From positions 100,497 through 164,496 of the forward strand of contig DATJLU010000117.1 of NCBI GenBank assembly GCA_035509275.1: DNA of 64,000 nt, read 5' to 3'. Origin of the DNA: DAHUYF01 sp035509275 (GTDB lineage: Bacteria; Pseudomonadota; Alphaproteobacteria; ATCC43930; CGMCC-115725). A program made the position numbers and the translations under genes. The notes under the pieces were generated by a model that worked only from the letters and a program-made list of their open reading frames with translations, was not told where the DNA came from and did no database searches. This document shows, piece after piece, positions 8,221-16,771 of this stretch. The stretch's first letter is position 1, and the number at the start of each line of letters is the position of its first letter.

Positions 8221-9075
8221 ATGAAGCTGCTTCGCTACGGCCCGCGCGGCCAGGAGAAACCGGGCATGCTCGACCGCGACGGTCAGTTGCGCGACCTCTC
8301 CGGCGCGATCAAGGATCTGACGGCCGACGCGCTCGCGCCAGCGGCGCTCGACAAGCTGAGAAAGCTCGATCCGGCGAGCCTGCCGGCGGTCTCCGGCAAT
8401 CCGCGCCTCGGCCCCTGTGTCGCCGGCATCTCGAAGCTGGTCTGCGTCGGTCTCAACTATGTCGACCATGCCAAGGAGGCCGGCATGCAAATTCCGACCG
8501 AGCCGGTGCTCTTCCTCAAGGCAATCAGCTCGCTGAGCGGCCCCAACGACCCGGTGATGCTGCCCAAGGGCGCTGAGAAAGGCGATTGGGAGGTCGAGCT
8601 CGGCATCGTCATCGGGACCAAGGCGCAATATGTCAGCGTGCATGACGCGCTGAAGCATGTTGCCGGCTATTGCATCGCCAACGACGTCTCCGAACGCAAT
8701 TACCAGCTTGAGCGCGGCGGCAATTGGTCGAAGGGCAAGAGCGCCGACACCTTCTGTCCGCTCGGCCCGTGGCTGGTGACCGCGGACGAGGTGCCGGACC
8801 CGCAGGCCCTCGATCTCTTCTGCGAGGTAAGCGGGCAGCGCATGCAGAACGGCTCGACCCGCAACATGATCTTCAATTGCGCGCATATCGTCAGCTATAT
8901 CAGCCATTTCATGACCTTGATGCCGGGCGACGTGATCCCGACCGGAACCCCCGCCGGCGTCGGGCAAGGGATGAAGCCGCCGCGCTTCCTGCGGCCCGGC
9001 GACGTGATGCGCCTCGGCATCACCGGACTGGGCGAACAGCGCCAGGAGGTGGTCGCTTACAGCGCGAGCCGCTAG
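8221..9075 (+). CDS. Fumarylacetoacetate hydrolase family protein (2,4-diketo-3-deoxy acid hydrolase-like)
   Basis: FAH-fold hydrolase of 284 residues. The N-terminal domain (about 1-70) precedes the catalytic domain with LVCVGLNYVDHAKEAGM, EPVLFLKAIS, the metal-binding DWEVELGIVIG and CIANDVSERNYQ, and PTGTPAGVGQGM near the C-terminus. Members often annotated ureidoglycolate lyase include the 2,4-diketo-3-deoxy-L-fuconate/rhamnonate hydrolases, which split the diketo acid to pyruvate and a short acid. It follows the SDR gene by 36 bases with AGGAGAGG upstream, so the two are an operon and probably consecutive steps. Confidence 0.85.
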   Translation: MKLLRYGPRGQEKPGMLDRDGQLRDLSGAIKDLTADALAPAALDKLRKLDPASLPAVSGNPRLGPCVAGISKLVCVGLNYVDHAKEAGMQIPTEPVLFLKAISSLSGPNDPVMLPKGAEKGDWEVELGIVIGTKAQYVSVHDALKHVAGYCIANDVSERNYQLERGGNWSKGKSADTFCPLGPWLVTADEVPDPQALDLFCEVSGQRMQNGSTRNMIFNCAHIVSYISHFMTLMPGDVIPTGTPAGVGQGMKPPRFLRPGDVMRLGITGLGEQRQEVVAYSASR

Positions 9076-9240
9076 GCGCGCCGATCTCCTGTCGGTGCCA
9101 AACTGATTCGCGCGATCGGCGAAGGAGCTTGGCAGCCGATGCTTCCGGTGGTTACCTTGCCGCACGCGGTGCGGTCGGAGCGAACGTATCGTTGCCGGGG
9201 ACGTTTCTCTGCTACAAGGTCACGCCGCGACGGGGGTGAC

Positions 9241-9867
9241 GTGGACATCGAGGATGCGGTCAGGACGTATCGGCTGTTCTCCGGGTCCTACGATCTGGTG
9301 TTCGGGCCGCTGTTTCATCCCGGCCGCAAGGAGGCGGTGCGCATCGCCAATGACCGGCCGGGGCAGCGCATCCTTGAGGTCGGCGTCGGCACGGGGCTGT
9401 CGCTGCCGCATTTCCGCCGCGACGCGCGGGTCACGGGGATCGACGTCTCGGCGGAGATGCTCGAGAAGGCGCGCCGCCGCGTCGAGCGGCTGAAGCTCGC
9501 CCAGGTCGAGGCGCTGCTGCTGATGGATGCGGAGCAGACCAGTTTCCCCGATGACGGCTTCGATGCGGTGCTGGCGCTTTACGTCGCTTCCGTCGTTCCC
9601 GACCCGGCGCGCTTTGCCGCCGAGCTCCGGCGCGTCTGCAAGCCCGGCGGCACCATCGTCATCGTCAACCACTTCACCAGCGAGAATGTGCTGATGCGCT
9701 TCATCGAAAAGCGCCTCGCGCCGCTCGCCGACAAGATCGGCTTCGACGCCGATTTTCCGCTCGACCGCTTTCTCGCGTCGAGCGGGCTGCAGGTGCGCGA
9801 GACGCGGCCGAGCAATCTCTTCGGCTATTGGACGTTGCTGCGCTGCATCAATGTGAAGCCGACGTGA
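9241..9867 (+). CDS. Class I SAM methyltransferase, PmtA-like phospholipid N-methyltransferase
   Basis: A 208-residue methyltransferase starting at GTG 9241 with GGGGGTGA just upstream. Motif I is LEVGVGTG (45-52), the acidic end of strand 2 is TGIDVS, and post-I motifs (DDGFDAVLALYVASVVPDP) follow. The opening IEDAVRTYRLFSGSYDLVFG and the RFIEKRLAPLADKIGFDADF segment are characteristic of the short alphaproteobacterial PmtA enzymes. These methylate phosphatidylethanolamine stepwise toward phosphatidylcholine at the inner membrane face. The gene stands alone and is convergent with the receiver-domain gene. A ubiquinone- or other lipid methyltransferase is the main alternative. Confidence 0.75.
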   Translation: MDIEDAVRTYRLFSGSYDLVFGPLFHPGRKEAVRIANDRPGQRILEVGVGTGLSLPHFRRDARVTGIDVSAEMLEKARRRVERLKLAQVEALLLMDAEQTSFPDDGFDAVLALYVASVVPDPARFAAELRRVCKPGGTIVIVNHFTSENVLMRFIEKRLAPLADKIGFDADFPLDRFLASSGLQVRETRPSNLFGYWTLLRCINVKPT

Positions 9868-9885
9868 CCCGCGCCGGCCGAGAGG

Positions 9886-10317
9886 CTAGGCCGCGCTGCC
9901 GGCCTCACGCCCGCCTGCCGTTCCGCCCTGGCTGATGAGGAAGCCGATCTTGGTCTTGAGCTCCTGCGGCGAGATCGGCTTGACGATATAGCCCTGGACG
10001 CCCGCCTTCTTGGCGATGACGACGGAGTCGAGATCGGCTCGGCCGGTCAGCATCAGGAACGGCAGCTGCGGCTTCTTGGGATGGACCTGCTTGAACAGCT
10101 CCACCCCCGACATGCCGGGCATGTTCCAGTCGCAGATCACGATGTCGACCTTGCCGGCCGGACCGCTCAGCTGCTCGAGCGCCTGCTCGCCGCCTTCCGC
10201 CTCGTAGATGTGACCGACCTTCATGCGCTTTAGCATGCGGCATACCAGCGTACGCATGGCTTCGTCATCGTCCACCACGAGCACGCTGACACTCTCGAGA
10301 GCCATCGATCCATCCAT
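9886..10317 (-). CDS. Single-domain response regulator (CheY-like)
   Basis: A 143-residue stand-alone receiver domain. Acidic residues DDD lie at 17-19, the phospho-acceptor is Asp63 in ICDWNMPG, and Thr91 and Lys113 (IVKPIS) complete the active site. There is no output domain. A flexible Gly/Ala tail ends the protein. The ATG at 10317 has GGAGATG 8 bases upstream; an in-frame ATG four codons later (MALES) is an alternative. No histidine kinase is adjacent, so the partner is unknown. Chemotaxis-like or phosphorelay roles are both possible. Confidence 0.88.
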   Translation of the reverse strand: MDGSMALESVSVLVVDDDEAMRTLVCRMLKRMKVGHIYEAEGGEQALEQLSGPAGKVDIVICDWNMPGMSGVELFKQVHPKKPQLPFLMLTGRADLDSVVIAKKAGVQGYIVKPISPQELKTKIGFLISQGGTAGGREAGSAA

Positions 10318-10395
10318 CGTCACATCTCCGCGAGAAGCGGGCCCGCCACCCTTTTTAAGGCGTTGCGGGTTAACGATCGGCAAAAAAGCGCCTCT

Positions 10396-10764
10396 TTAGT
10401 GAGCAGCCGCCGTCGTGCCGCCCTGGCGTCCGCCGACGAGCACCTCGCAGCTCGTCGTGCCGACATTGCGGAAGAAATAATCCTCGGTCGGCTTGGCAAG
10501 ATGATTGGGGTCGCGCAGGTTGAGGCCGGTCCCCTTGGCGATGTCGAGCAGCGCGCCGCCTTGCGGGCCGTTGAAGCGTGCGGTGAGCTCGCCCGGATGC
10601 TGCGGCCCGAATTGATTGAGCGAGCAGGCGCGGCTCAGCGCGTTGTCGCGCACGCCGACCTGCCAATAAGGCGCTTTCGAGGTCAGCACCACCTCGCGCG
10701 CCTCGGCCGCGCCGGCGGCGATAACGACGCAGCAGGGCAGCAGCAAGAGCAGCCGCAAAGACAT
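10396..10764 (-). CDS. Small exported hypothetical protein
   Basis: A 122-residue protein with a clear Sec signal peptide (residues 1-22, MSLRLLLLLPCCVVIAAGAA, cleavage near AEA-RE). The mature part is about 100 residues and has two Cys (in RACSLNQF and TTSCEVLVGG) that could form one disulfide. No family is recognised. It is transcribed divergently from the lipoprotein gene at 10932, sharing a 167-base control region. Confidence 0.7.
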   Translation of the reverse strand: MSLRLLLLLPCCVVIAAGAAEAREVVLTSKAPYWQVGVRDNALSRACSLNQFGPQHPGELTARFNGPQGGALLDIAKGTGLNLRDPNHLAKPTEDYFFRNVGTTSCEVLVGGRQGGTTAAAH

Positions 10765-10931
10765 GGCAACAGAGGTTAAGGCGGCACGGTAAAGGAAAGG
10801 TTAGGGCGCCATGCCGCCAAGGCGAATATCCCGTAGCGACCACCCGCTTTGCCTGTGCCGACCGCTCCGGCGAGACGGCCGTCGACAGACACAGAATTGC
10901 CCTAGTTCTCGGGCACACATCGCGTCCTCAG

Positions 10932-11552
10932 ATGCGCAAGCCCCTTCAGCTCGTCCTCGTCATCGTCGCTTCGACGACGTTATCGGGTTGCCTGGATCTC
11001 GACTGGGCGATGTTGTCATTGTTCGGCGGGCGCAACGATGTAAGACAGATCGAGCCCAACGATTGGATCGATATACCAAGAGATCGCGCCGTCATCGTGT
11101 ACGGCGTCGCGGATCAAGGAAAGTGGCCGCGCGAGGGCATCGCCGTGACGCTCGACGAGTATTCGATGGAGCGCCATCAGATCGCTTTCAGTTGCTTTTT
11201 GTACAACCATGCCGACGCGGTGCTTGCCGCCGGGACCGCTGAAGTCCACTACTTCGTCTTTCGCGTGCCGCCCGGCTACTACATAGACGGTATCATTAAT
11301 CCCACGCCGGTCGCGGAGCCCTACGCCTCCATGGCCTTCGAGGCTCCGGCTGGGCGCATTGTTTACATCGGCGACTTCGTGAATGTGACCGAAGCGGCCG
11401 GGGCTGACGCAGAGGAGACGTTCGAATTCCGTCGCAATCTCGACGCCGCCCGCACGGCCCTGAAGTCATACAAGGCTCTGCACGGCGAGCTGACTCTCGC
11501 GAACGGGGTTCGCGTCGATCGTGGACCCATGCCGTACCCTTGCATGCCCTAA
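10932..11552 (+). CDS. Predicted lipoprotein of unknown function
   Basis: A 206-residue protein with a lipoprotein signal: charged MRK, hydrophobic core, and lipobox LSGC with Cys20. The mature domain is beta-rich in appearance (AVIVYGVADQGKWP, HYFVFRVPPGYYIDGII, GRIVYIGDFVNV) and ends with a cluster of Arg/Pro. Similar proteins reporting a YVFRVPPG-Y pattern occur as uncharacterised lipoproteins. Codon use is a little less GC-rich than flanking genes. It is convergent with the acyl-CoA dehydrogenase gene. Confidence 0.7.
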   Translation: MRKPLQLVLVIVASTTLSGCLDLDWAMLSLFGGRNDVRQIEPNDWIDIPRDRAVIVYGVADQGKWPREGIAVTLDEYSMERHQIAFSCFLYNHADAVLAAGTAEVHYFVFRVPPGYYIDGIINPTPVAEPYASMAFEAPAGRIVYIGDFVNVTEAAGADAEETFEFRRNLDAARTALKSYKALHGELTLANGVRVDRGPMPYPCMP

Positions 11553-11600
11553 TCACGCCCGACTAAATCGGCGGAGCGCCCGTCCCGGGGCCCGGCCGGG

Positions 11601-13391
11601 TCAAAACCGATCGAGATCGAAGGCCATGACCGTGCCGCCGCCGGTGATCGCCGGCAGCAAGGCCGGGGCGGCGGGCAGGATGTGCTCGGCATAAAAGCGC
11701 GCCGTGACCAGCTTCGCCTGGTTGAAGCCGGCATCGCCGGCGCGCGTGCGGAGGCGAGCGGTGGCCGCCAGCGCGCTCTTTGCCATGAGCCAGCCGCCTG
11801 CGACCGTGGCGAGCTGCTTCAGATAGGGCACGGCGCCGGCGAGGGCGCGCGGCGCATCGCTGTCGCCGTGATCGACCATCCAGGCCGTCGCCCGCTCGAC
11901 GGCGTCGAGCGCCGCGGCGAGTGGCTCGGCGAGTGCGGCGAGATCATCGCCGGGCGCCTCGGCGAGCGCACGCTCGCTGGCGCGCATCTCCGCGATCAGC
12001 TCGCCGGCCGCGGCGCCGCGGTCGCGCAGCAGCTTGCGGCCGACGAGATCATTGGCCTGGATGCCATTGGTGCCTTCATAGATCGGCGCGATGCGCGCAT
12101 CGCGCAGATGCTGTGCCGCACCGGTCTCTTCGATGAAGCCCATCCCGCCATGCACCTGCACGCCGAGCGAGGCGATCTCGACGCCGAGATCGGTGCACCA
12201 TGCCTTGACCGCGGGAATGAGCAGATCGACGCGGCGCTGCTGCCGCTCTCGCGTGGCGTCGTCGGGGTGATGGCGGGCACGGTCGATAGCGCCGGCGGCG
12301 TAATAGGCAAGGGCGCGCATCGCCTCGGTTTCGGCGCGCATCAACAGCAGCATGCGCCGGACATCGGGGTGATGGATGATGGGATAGGCGCCGGCGGCTT
12401 TTGCCGTCACCGGGCGGCCTTGGACGCGTTGGCGGGCGAAGTCGCGCGCCTGTTGATAGGCGCGCTCGGCGATAGCGACACCCTGAAGGCCGACATTGAG
12501 GCGCGCATTGTTCATCATCGTGAACATGCACTCCATGCCGCGGTTTTCCTCGCCGACAAGGAAGCCGATCGCGCCACCATTGTCGCCATAGGCGAGGACG
12601 CAGGTCGGGCTCGCATGGATGCCGAGCTTGTGCTCGAGGCTGACGCAGCGAACGTCGTTGCGCTGGCCGAGGCTGCCATCGGCGCCGACCATGAATTTCG
12701 GCACCAGGAAAAGCGAGATGCCCTTGGTGCCGGGGGGCGCGTCGGGCAGTCGCGCGAGCACGAGATGCACGATGTTCTCGGCCATGTCGTGCTCGCCATA
12801 GGTGATGAAGATCTTCTGTCCGGCGATGCGATAATGCGCACCCTCGCGAGCGGCGCGCGTGCGCAGCGCGCCGACATCGGAGCCCGCCTGGGGCTCGGTC
12901 AGGTTCATCGTTCCGGTCCATTCGCCGGAGATCAGCTTCGGCAAGTAGAGGCGCTGCTGCTCCGGCGAGCCATGCGCGGTGAGCGCCTCGACCGCGCCGA
13001 CATTGAGCAGCGGGCAGAGCGCGAAGCTCATATTGGCCGCGTTCCACATCTCGGCCACCGCCGTGGCGACGGCGATCGGGAGGCCCTGGCCGCCGTGCTC
13101 GGGCGCGAAGGGCAGGGCGTTCCAGCCGCCTTCGACATAGTGCCGGTAGGCTTCCTTGAACCCTTCGGGCGTGCGCACGACGCCGTTTTCAAGCCGGCTT
13201 CCCTGCTCGTCGCCGGCGCGGTTGAGCGGCGCCAGCACGCCGCCGGCGAGCTTTCCCGCCTCTTCGAGAACCGCGTCGACGAGATCGTCGCTCGCCTGCT
13301 CGCAGCCCGGCAGCGCGGCGATCTCGCCGATGCCGGCGATCTCCTGGAGGGCAAAGCGCATATCGGCGAGCGGCGCGGTATAGTCGGTCAC
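11601..13391 (-). CDS. Acyl-CoA dehydrogenase, DmdC-like long form
   Basis: A 596-residue FAD-dependent acyl-CoA dehydrogenase. It shows the usual N-terminal helical domain, the middle-domain signature TGTMNLTEPQAGSDVGALRT with IFITYGEHDM, and the C-terminal signature QVHGGMGFIEETGAAQHLRDARI followed by PIYEGTNGIQANDLVGRKL. An extra C-terminal domain of about 120 residues makes it longer than fatty-acid enzymes. Its size and motifs match the 3-methylmercaptopropionyl-CoA dehydrogenase (DmdC)/AidB-like group, which acts on diverse short acyl-CoAs. It lies 28 bases downstream of the FAD-linked oxidase gene and is probably co-transcribed. The true substrate is not deducible. Confidence 0.88.
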   Translation of the reverse strand: MTDYTAPLADMRFALQEIAGIGEIAALPGCEQASDDLVDAVLEEAGKLAGGVLAPLNRAGDEQGSRLENGVVRTPEGFKEAYRHYVEGGWNALPFAPEHGGQGLPIAVATAVAEMWNAANMSFALCPLLNVGAVEALTAHGSPEQQRLYLPKLISGEWTGTMNLTEPQAGSDVGALRTRAAREGAHYRIAGQKIFITYGEHDMAENIVHLVLARLPDAPPGTKGISLFLVPKFMVGADGSLGQRNDVRCVSLEHKLGIHASPTCVLAYGDNGGAIGFLVGEENRGMECMFTMMNNARLNVGLQGVAIAERAYQQARDFARQRVQGRPVTAKAAGAYPIIHHPDVRRMLLLMRAETEAMRALAYYAAGAIDRARHHPDDATRERQQRRVDLLIPAVKAWCTDLGVEIASLGVQVHGGMGFIEETGAAQHLRDARIAPIYEGTNGIQANDLVGRKLLRDRGAAAGELIAEMRASERALAEAPGDDLAALAEPLAAALDAVERATAWMVDHGDSDAPRALAGAVPYLKQLATVAGGWLMAKSALAATARLRTRAGDAGFNQAKLVTARFYAEHILPAAPALLPAITGGGTVMAFDLDRF

Positions 13392-13419
13392 GGCGAGCCT
13401 CCTCCGTTGATCGGCCGGT

Positions 13420-14850
13420 TCAGGGCTGCAGCACCTTGTCGGGATTCATCAGCCCGTCCGGGTCGAGCGCGTGCTTGATGCGGCGCATCAGCTCCAGCTC
13501 GAGCGCCGATTTGTAGCGCGGCAGCTCATCGCGCTTGAGACGTCCAACCCCATGCTCGGCGCTGATCGAGCCGCCGAAGCGCTGCACGAGATCGTGGACG
13601 AGGTGGTTGAACTCGGCCCAGCGCGCGAGGAACACCATGGTATCGGCGCCTTTGGGCTGGCTCAGATTGAAATGGACGTTGCCGTCGCCGACATGACCGA
13701 AGGCGATGGGGCGGATGCCCGGCAGCTTCGCCTCGACCGCGGCGATGGCTTTGACGATGAACTCGGCGACCTTGCTGACCGGCACCGAGACGTCGTGCTT
13801 GATGCTGCCGCCTTCATGCTTCTGCCCTTCGACCATGCCTTCGCGGACGCGCCAGAGCGCGTTCGCCTGCTCGCCGCTCGACGCGATCACGCCGTCGCCG
13901 ACGAGGCCTTCGCCCATCGCCTCCGCCAGGAAGGCTTCGAGCGCCGCGCGCAGGCCGCTCTCGCTCTGGCTCGAGGAGACTTCGAGCAGCACATACCAGG
14001 GCGAGGGGGCCGAGAGCGGATCGGCGACGCCCGGGGTATGGCGCATCGCCATCTCGAGCCCGAGCCGCGGGATCAGCTCGAACGCCGTGAGCTGGTCGCC
14101 GCTCGCTTTGCGCGCGCGGGCAAAGAGCGCCATCGCATCCTCGACGCGGCCGAGCGCGAGAAATGCGGTCTCGACTTCGCGCGGGCGCGGGAAGAGTTTC
14201 AACGTCGCTGCGGTGATAATGCCGAGCGTGCCTTCGCCGCCGATGAAGAGATGCTTCAGGTCGTAACCGGTGTTGTCCTTGCGCAGCGCGCGGAGCCCGT
14301 CCCAGACGCGCCCGTCCGGCAGCACGACTTCGAGCCCCAAGGTCAGATCGCGCATGTTGCCGTAGCGCAGCACGGCGATGCCGCCGGCATTGGTCGAGAG
14401 ATTGCCGCCGATCTGGCACGAACCTTCGGCACCGAGGCTGAGCGGAAAGAGCCGGTCCACTTCCGCCGCGGCGCGCTGGACATCGGCGAGCACGCAACCC
14501 GCCTCGACGGTGATGGTGAAATCGACGGGGTCGATGGCGCGCACGCGATTGAGGCGGCCGAGGCTCAGCAGAACGGTGCTGCCATCCTCGGGCGGCACGG
14601 CCGCGCCGACGAGGCCGGTATTGCCGCCCTGCGGCACGATCGACAGGCGCGACGCGGCGCAGAGCCGCACGATCTCGGCCACTTCCGCCGTCGATGACGG
14701 GCGCAGCACCAGGCGCGCCGCGCCGTGGTAGAGGCGCCGCTCCTCTTCGAGAAACGGCGCCATGCCTGCGGCATCGGCGATGAAGCCCTTGGGGCCGAGA
14801 AGCGCCTTGATGCGTGTCAGCGCCTCGCCGACATCGATCGAACCGGTCAC
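13420..14850 (-). CDS. FAD-linked oxidase, D-2-hydroxyacid dehydrogenase (GlcD-type)
   Basis: A 476-residue flavoprotein of the PCMH/GlcD family. The FAD-binding domain carries SIVPQGGNTGLVGAAVP and CQIGGNLSTNAGGIAVLRYG. The C-terminal cap carries the metal/substrate motif AFGHVGDGNVHFN and ISAEHGVGRLKRDEL. This arrangement is found in D-2-hydroxyglutarate, D-lactate and glycolate dehydrogenases, which pass electrons to quinone or ETF. It is first in an apparent two-gene operon with the acyl-CoA dehydrogenase. A D-2-hydroxyglutarate dehydrogenase is the most likely specific role, but this is inference. Confidence 0.85.
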   Translation of the reverse strand: MTGSIDVGEALTRIKALLGPKGFIADAAGMAPFLEEERRLYHGAARLVLRPSSTAEVAEIVRLCAASRLSIVPQGGNTGLVGAAVPPEDGSTVLLSLGRLNRVRAIDPVDFTITVEAGCVLADVQRAAAEVDRLFPLSLGAEGSCQIGGNLSTNAGGIAVLRYGNMRDLTLGLEVVLPDGRVWDGLRALRKDNTGYDLKHLFIGGEGTLGIITAATLKLFPRPREVETAFLALGRVEDAMALFARARKASGDQLTAFELIPRLGLEMAMRHTPGVADPLSAPSPWYVLLEVSSSQSESGLRAALEAFLAEAMGEGLVGDGVIASSGEQANALWRVREGMVEGQKHEGGSIKHDVSVPVSKVAEFIVKAIAAVEAKLPGIRPIAFGHVGDGNVHFNLSQPKGADTMVFLARWAEFNHLVHDLVQRFGGSISAEHGVGRLKRDELPRYKSALELELMRRIKHALDPDGLMNPDKVLQP

Positions 14851-14893
14851 GCCACGCCCTCCGCCGCTCTGCTAACTGGAACCACTCTTATTC

Positions 14894-14950
14894 GTCACCC
14901 CCGCGAAAGCGGGGGCCATGGCCGTGGATTCCCGCTTTCGCGGGAATGAC
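14894..14950. repeat. Palindromic intergenic repeat (CCCGCGAAAGCGGG type)
   Basis: A 57-base element bounded by GTCA/TGAC. It contains two hairpins: CCCCCGC-GAAA-GCGGGGG (14898-14915) and ATTCCCGC-TTTC-GCGGGAAT (14928-14947). The two halves are themselves roughly inverted, so the whole folds on itself. This sequence type is a common dispersed repeat between genes of alphaproteobacteria. It sits upstream of the FAD-oxidase gene and downstream of tsaC. Confidence 0.75.
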
Positions 14951-15026
14951 GATAAAAAAGTAAGAGATTCGACCTGAACCGACCACGCTCTAGCCCCGCA
15001 GCAGGCGCCCGGCAAGATCACGGGGG

Positions 15027-16004
15027 TCACGGGCGCGGCGCTGCGGCGCGCCGCAGCCGATCGTTGATGGCGAGGCCCAAGCCTTGCTCGGGGATCGGCA
15101 TCACCGCGATGGCGCTGAATTCCGGCCGATCGAGCGCGCGCAGCGCGGCGAAGAGATGCGTCGCCGCCTCGACGAGATCGCCGCGGCGCGACAGCCAGCG
15201 CACCTCCTTGGCGCCGCGCGGCGCACGCGAGCCGAAGGCAAGCAGGGCCTCGTCGGGTCCGACGTTGGTGGCGCCGAGCCGCAGCGGCAGGGACGGCGCG
15301 TAGTGACTGTCCATCATCCCCGGCGAGAGCGGCGCTGCGGCGTCCGTCGCGCCGCCGCGCTCGAGCGGACCGATCGCCTCTTCCAGCGCCTCTGCGGCGA
15401 CGCCGCCCGGTCGCAAGAGACGGGGGCGCGGCGCGGTCAGATCCAGCACCGTCGACTCGATGCCGACGCGACAGGGCCCGCCATCGAGCACAGCGGCAAT
15501 GCGGCCGTCGAGCTCGTCCAGCACATGCGCGGCGGTGGTCGGGCTCACGCGGCCCGAACGGTTGGCGCTGGGCGCGGCGATCGGCCGCCCCACCGCGCGA
15601 ATCAGCGCGCGCGGCAGCGGGTGCGCGGGGATGCGGAGGGCGAGGCTGTCGAGTCCCGCGCTGGCCAGCAGCGATACCGGGCAGTCCGCGGCGCGCGGCA
15701 AAACCAGGCTCAGCGGACCCGGCCAGAAGCGCTGCGCGAGCTGCGCCGCGCGCTCGTCGAAGCGCACCAGACGGCGCGCCGCCGCCTCGTCAATGACGTG
15801 GATGATCAAGGGGTTGAAGCGCGGCCGTGCTTTCGCTTCGAAGATCGCCGCGACCGCCGCGTCGTTGCTGGCGTCGGCGCCGAGGCCGTAGACCGTCTCG
15901 GTGGGAAAGGCCACCAACGCGCCGGCGCGCAGCAGCGCTGCGGCGCGGTCGAGATCGGCCGGCGTGAGACGTTCGGTGACAGCAGGGGCGGGCTCTGCGA
16001 TCAT
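15027..16004 (-). CDS. L-threonylcarbamoyladenylate synthase (Sua5/TsaC)
   Basis: A 325-residue YrdC/Sua5 protein that makes threonylcarbamoyl-AMP for the t6A37 modification of ANN-decoding tRNAs. The YrdC domain contains VAFPTETVYGLGADA, KARPRFNPLIIHV, PIAAPSANRSGRVSPT and GIESTVLDL. A C-terminal Sua5 domain (about 215-325) begins at SPGMMDSHYAPSLPLRL. The two-domain length marks it as Sua5-type rather than short TsaC. The start at 16004 is preferred to the open extension upstream because the family begins here. It is divergent from the ParA-like gene. Confidence 0.9.
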   Translation of the reverse strand: MIAEPAPAVTERLTPADLDRAAALLRAGALVAFPTETVYGLGADASNDAAVAAIFEAKARPRFNPLIIHVIDEAAARRLVRFDERAAQLAQRFWPGPLSLVLPRAADCPVSLLASAGLDSLALRIPAHPLPRALIRAVGRPIAAPSANRSGRVSPTTAAHVLDELDGRIAAVLDGGPCRVGIESTVLDLTAPRPRLLRPGGVAAEALEEAIGPLERGGATDAAAPLSPGMMDSHYAPSLPLRLGATNVGPDEALLAFGSRAPRGAKEVRWLSRRGDLVEAATHLFAALRALDRPEFSAIAVMPIPEQGLGLAINDRLRRAAAPRP

Positions 16005-16093
16005 GCCGGGATATAGTCGGCGCGCAGGATCGGACGCAAATCGCCTCGGGCCGGCCGCGGGGCGCACGGTTGCGCCCGATCAGGAAGGAGCAC

Positions 16094-16744
16094 ATGACGG
16101 CAAAGATCATCACGATCGCGCAACAGAAAGGCGGCGCCGGCAAAACCACCTTGGCGGCGCATCTCGCTTTGGCGTGGAGCCAATCCAGCCGGGTGGCGGT
16201 CATCGACATCGACCCGCAAGCCAGCCTTGCCGCCTGGTTTCGGTTGCGCCAGGAGCGGCTGGGCGCCCTGGCGCCGGGAATCGAAGTGGCGGCGCTCGGC
16301 GGCTGGCGCGTCGCCAAGGAGGTCGAGCGGCAGGCAAAGCGCCACGATGTCGTGATCATCGATACTGCGCCCCATGCCGAGACCGAAGCGCGCATTGCGG
16401 TCCGCGCGGCGAGCCTGGTGCTGGTGCCGGTGCAGCCTTCGCCGATGGATGTCTGGGCGACACGGCCGACGCTCGATCTGGCGCGGCAGGAACGGGTGCC
16501 GGCGTTGCTGGTGCTCAATCGCGTCCCGGCCCGCGCCAACCTTACCGAGTTGATGGCCAGCGCGCTCCAGGGTCTGGGCGCGCCCATCGCTGCGGCGCAG
16601 ATCGGTAATCGCGTGGCGCTGGCCGCCGCCCTCGCCGAAGGGCGCGGCATTGTCGAGGCGGCGCCGACGAGCCGCGCCGCCGATGAGGTCGTGGCGCTCG
16701 CCAAGGAAGTGCTGGCCTCCTGCGAGCGGCGGAACGCCGCCTGA
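16094..16744 (+). CDS. Orphan ParA/MinD-family ATPase
   Basis: A 216-residue deviant Walker-A ATPase, with KGGAGKTT at residues 12-19, DIDPQAS (switch I region) and VVIIDTAPH (Walker B). It starts at ATG 16094 with AGGAAGGAG upstream. The length and lack of N-terminal DNA-binding helix fit small type Ib ParA proteins, which position cargo or plasmids on the nucleoid. No ParB, parS-like repeat or partner gene is adjacent, so this is not the chromosomal parAB locus. It may position a protein complex instead. Confidence 0.85.
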   Translation: MTAKIITIAQQKGGAGKTTLAAHLALAWSQSSRVAVIDIDPQASLAAWFRLRQERLGALAPGIEVAALGGWRVAKEVERQAKRHDVVIIDTAPHAETEARIAVRAASLVLVPVQPSPMDVWATRPTLDLARQERVPALLVLNRVPARANLTELMASALQGLGAPIAAAQIGNRVALAAALAEGRGIVEAAPTSRAADEVVALAKEVLASCERRNAA

Positions 16745-16771
16745 ACGAATTGTGCCGCCGGGTTCGCGGGG

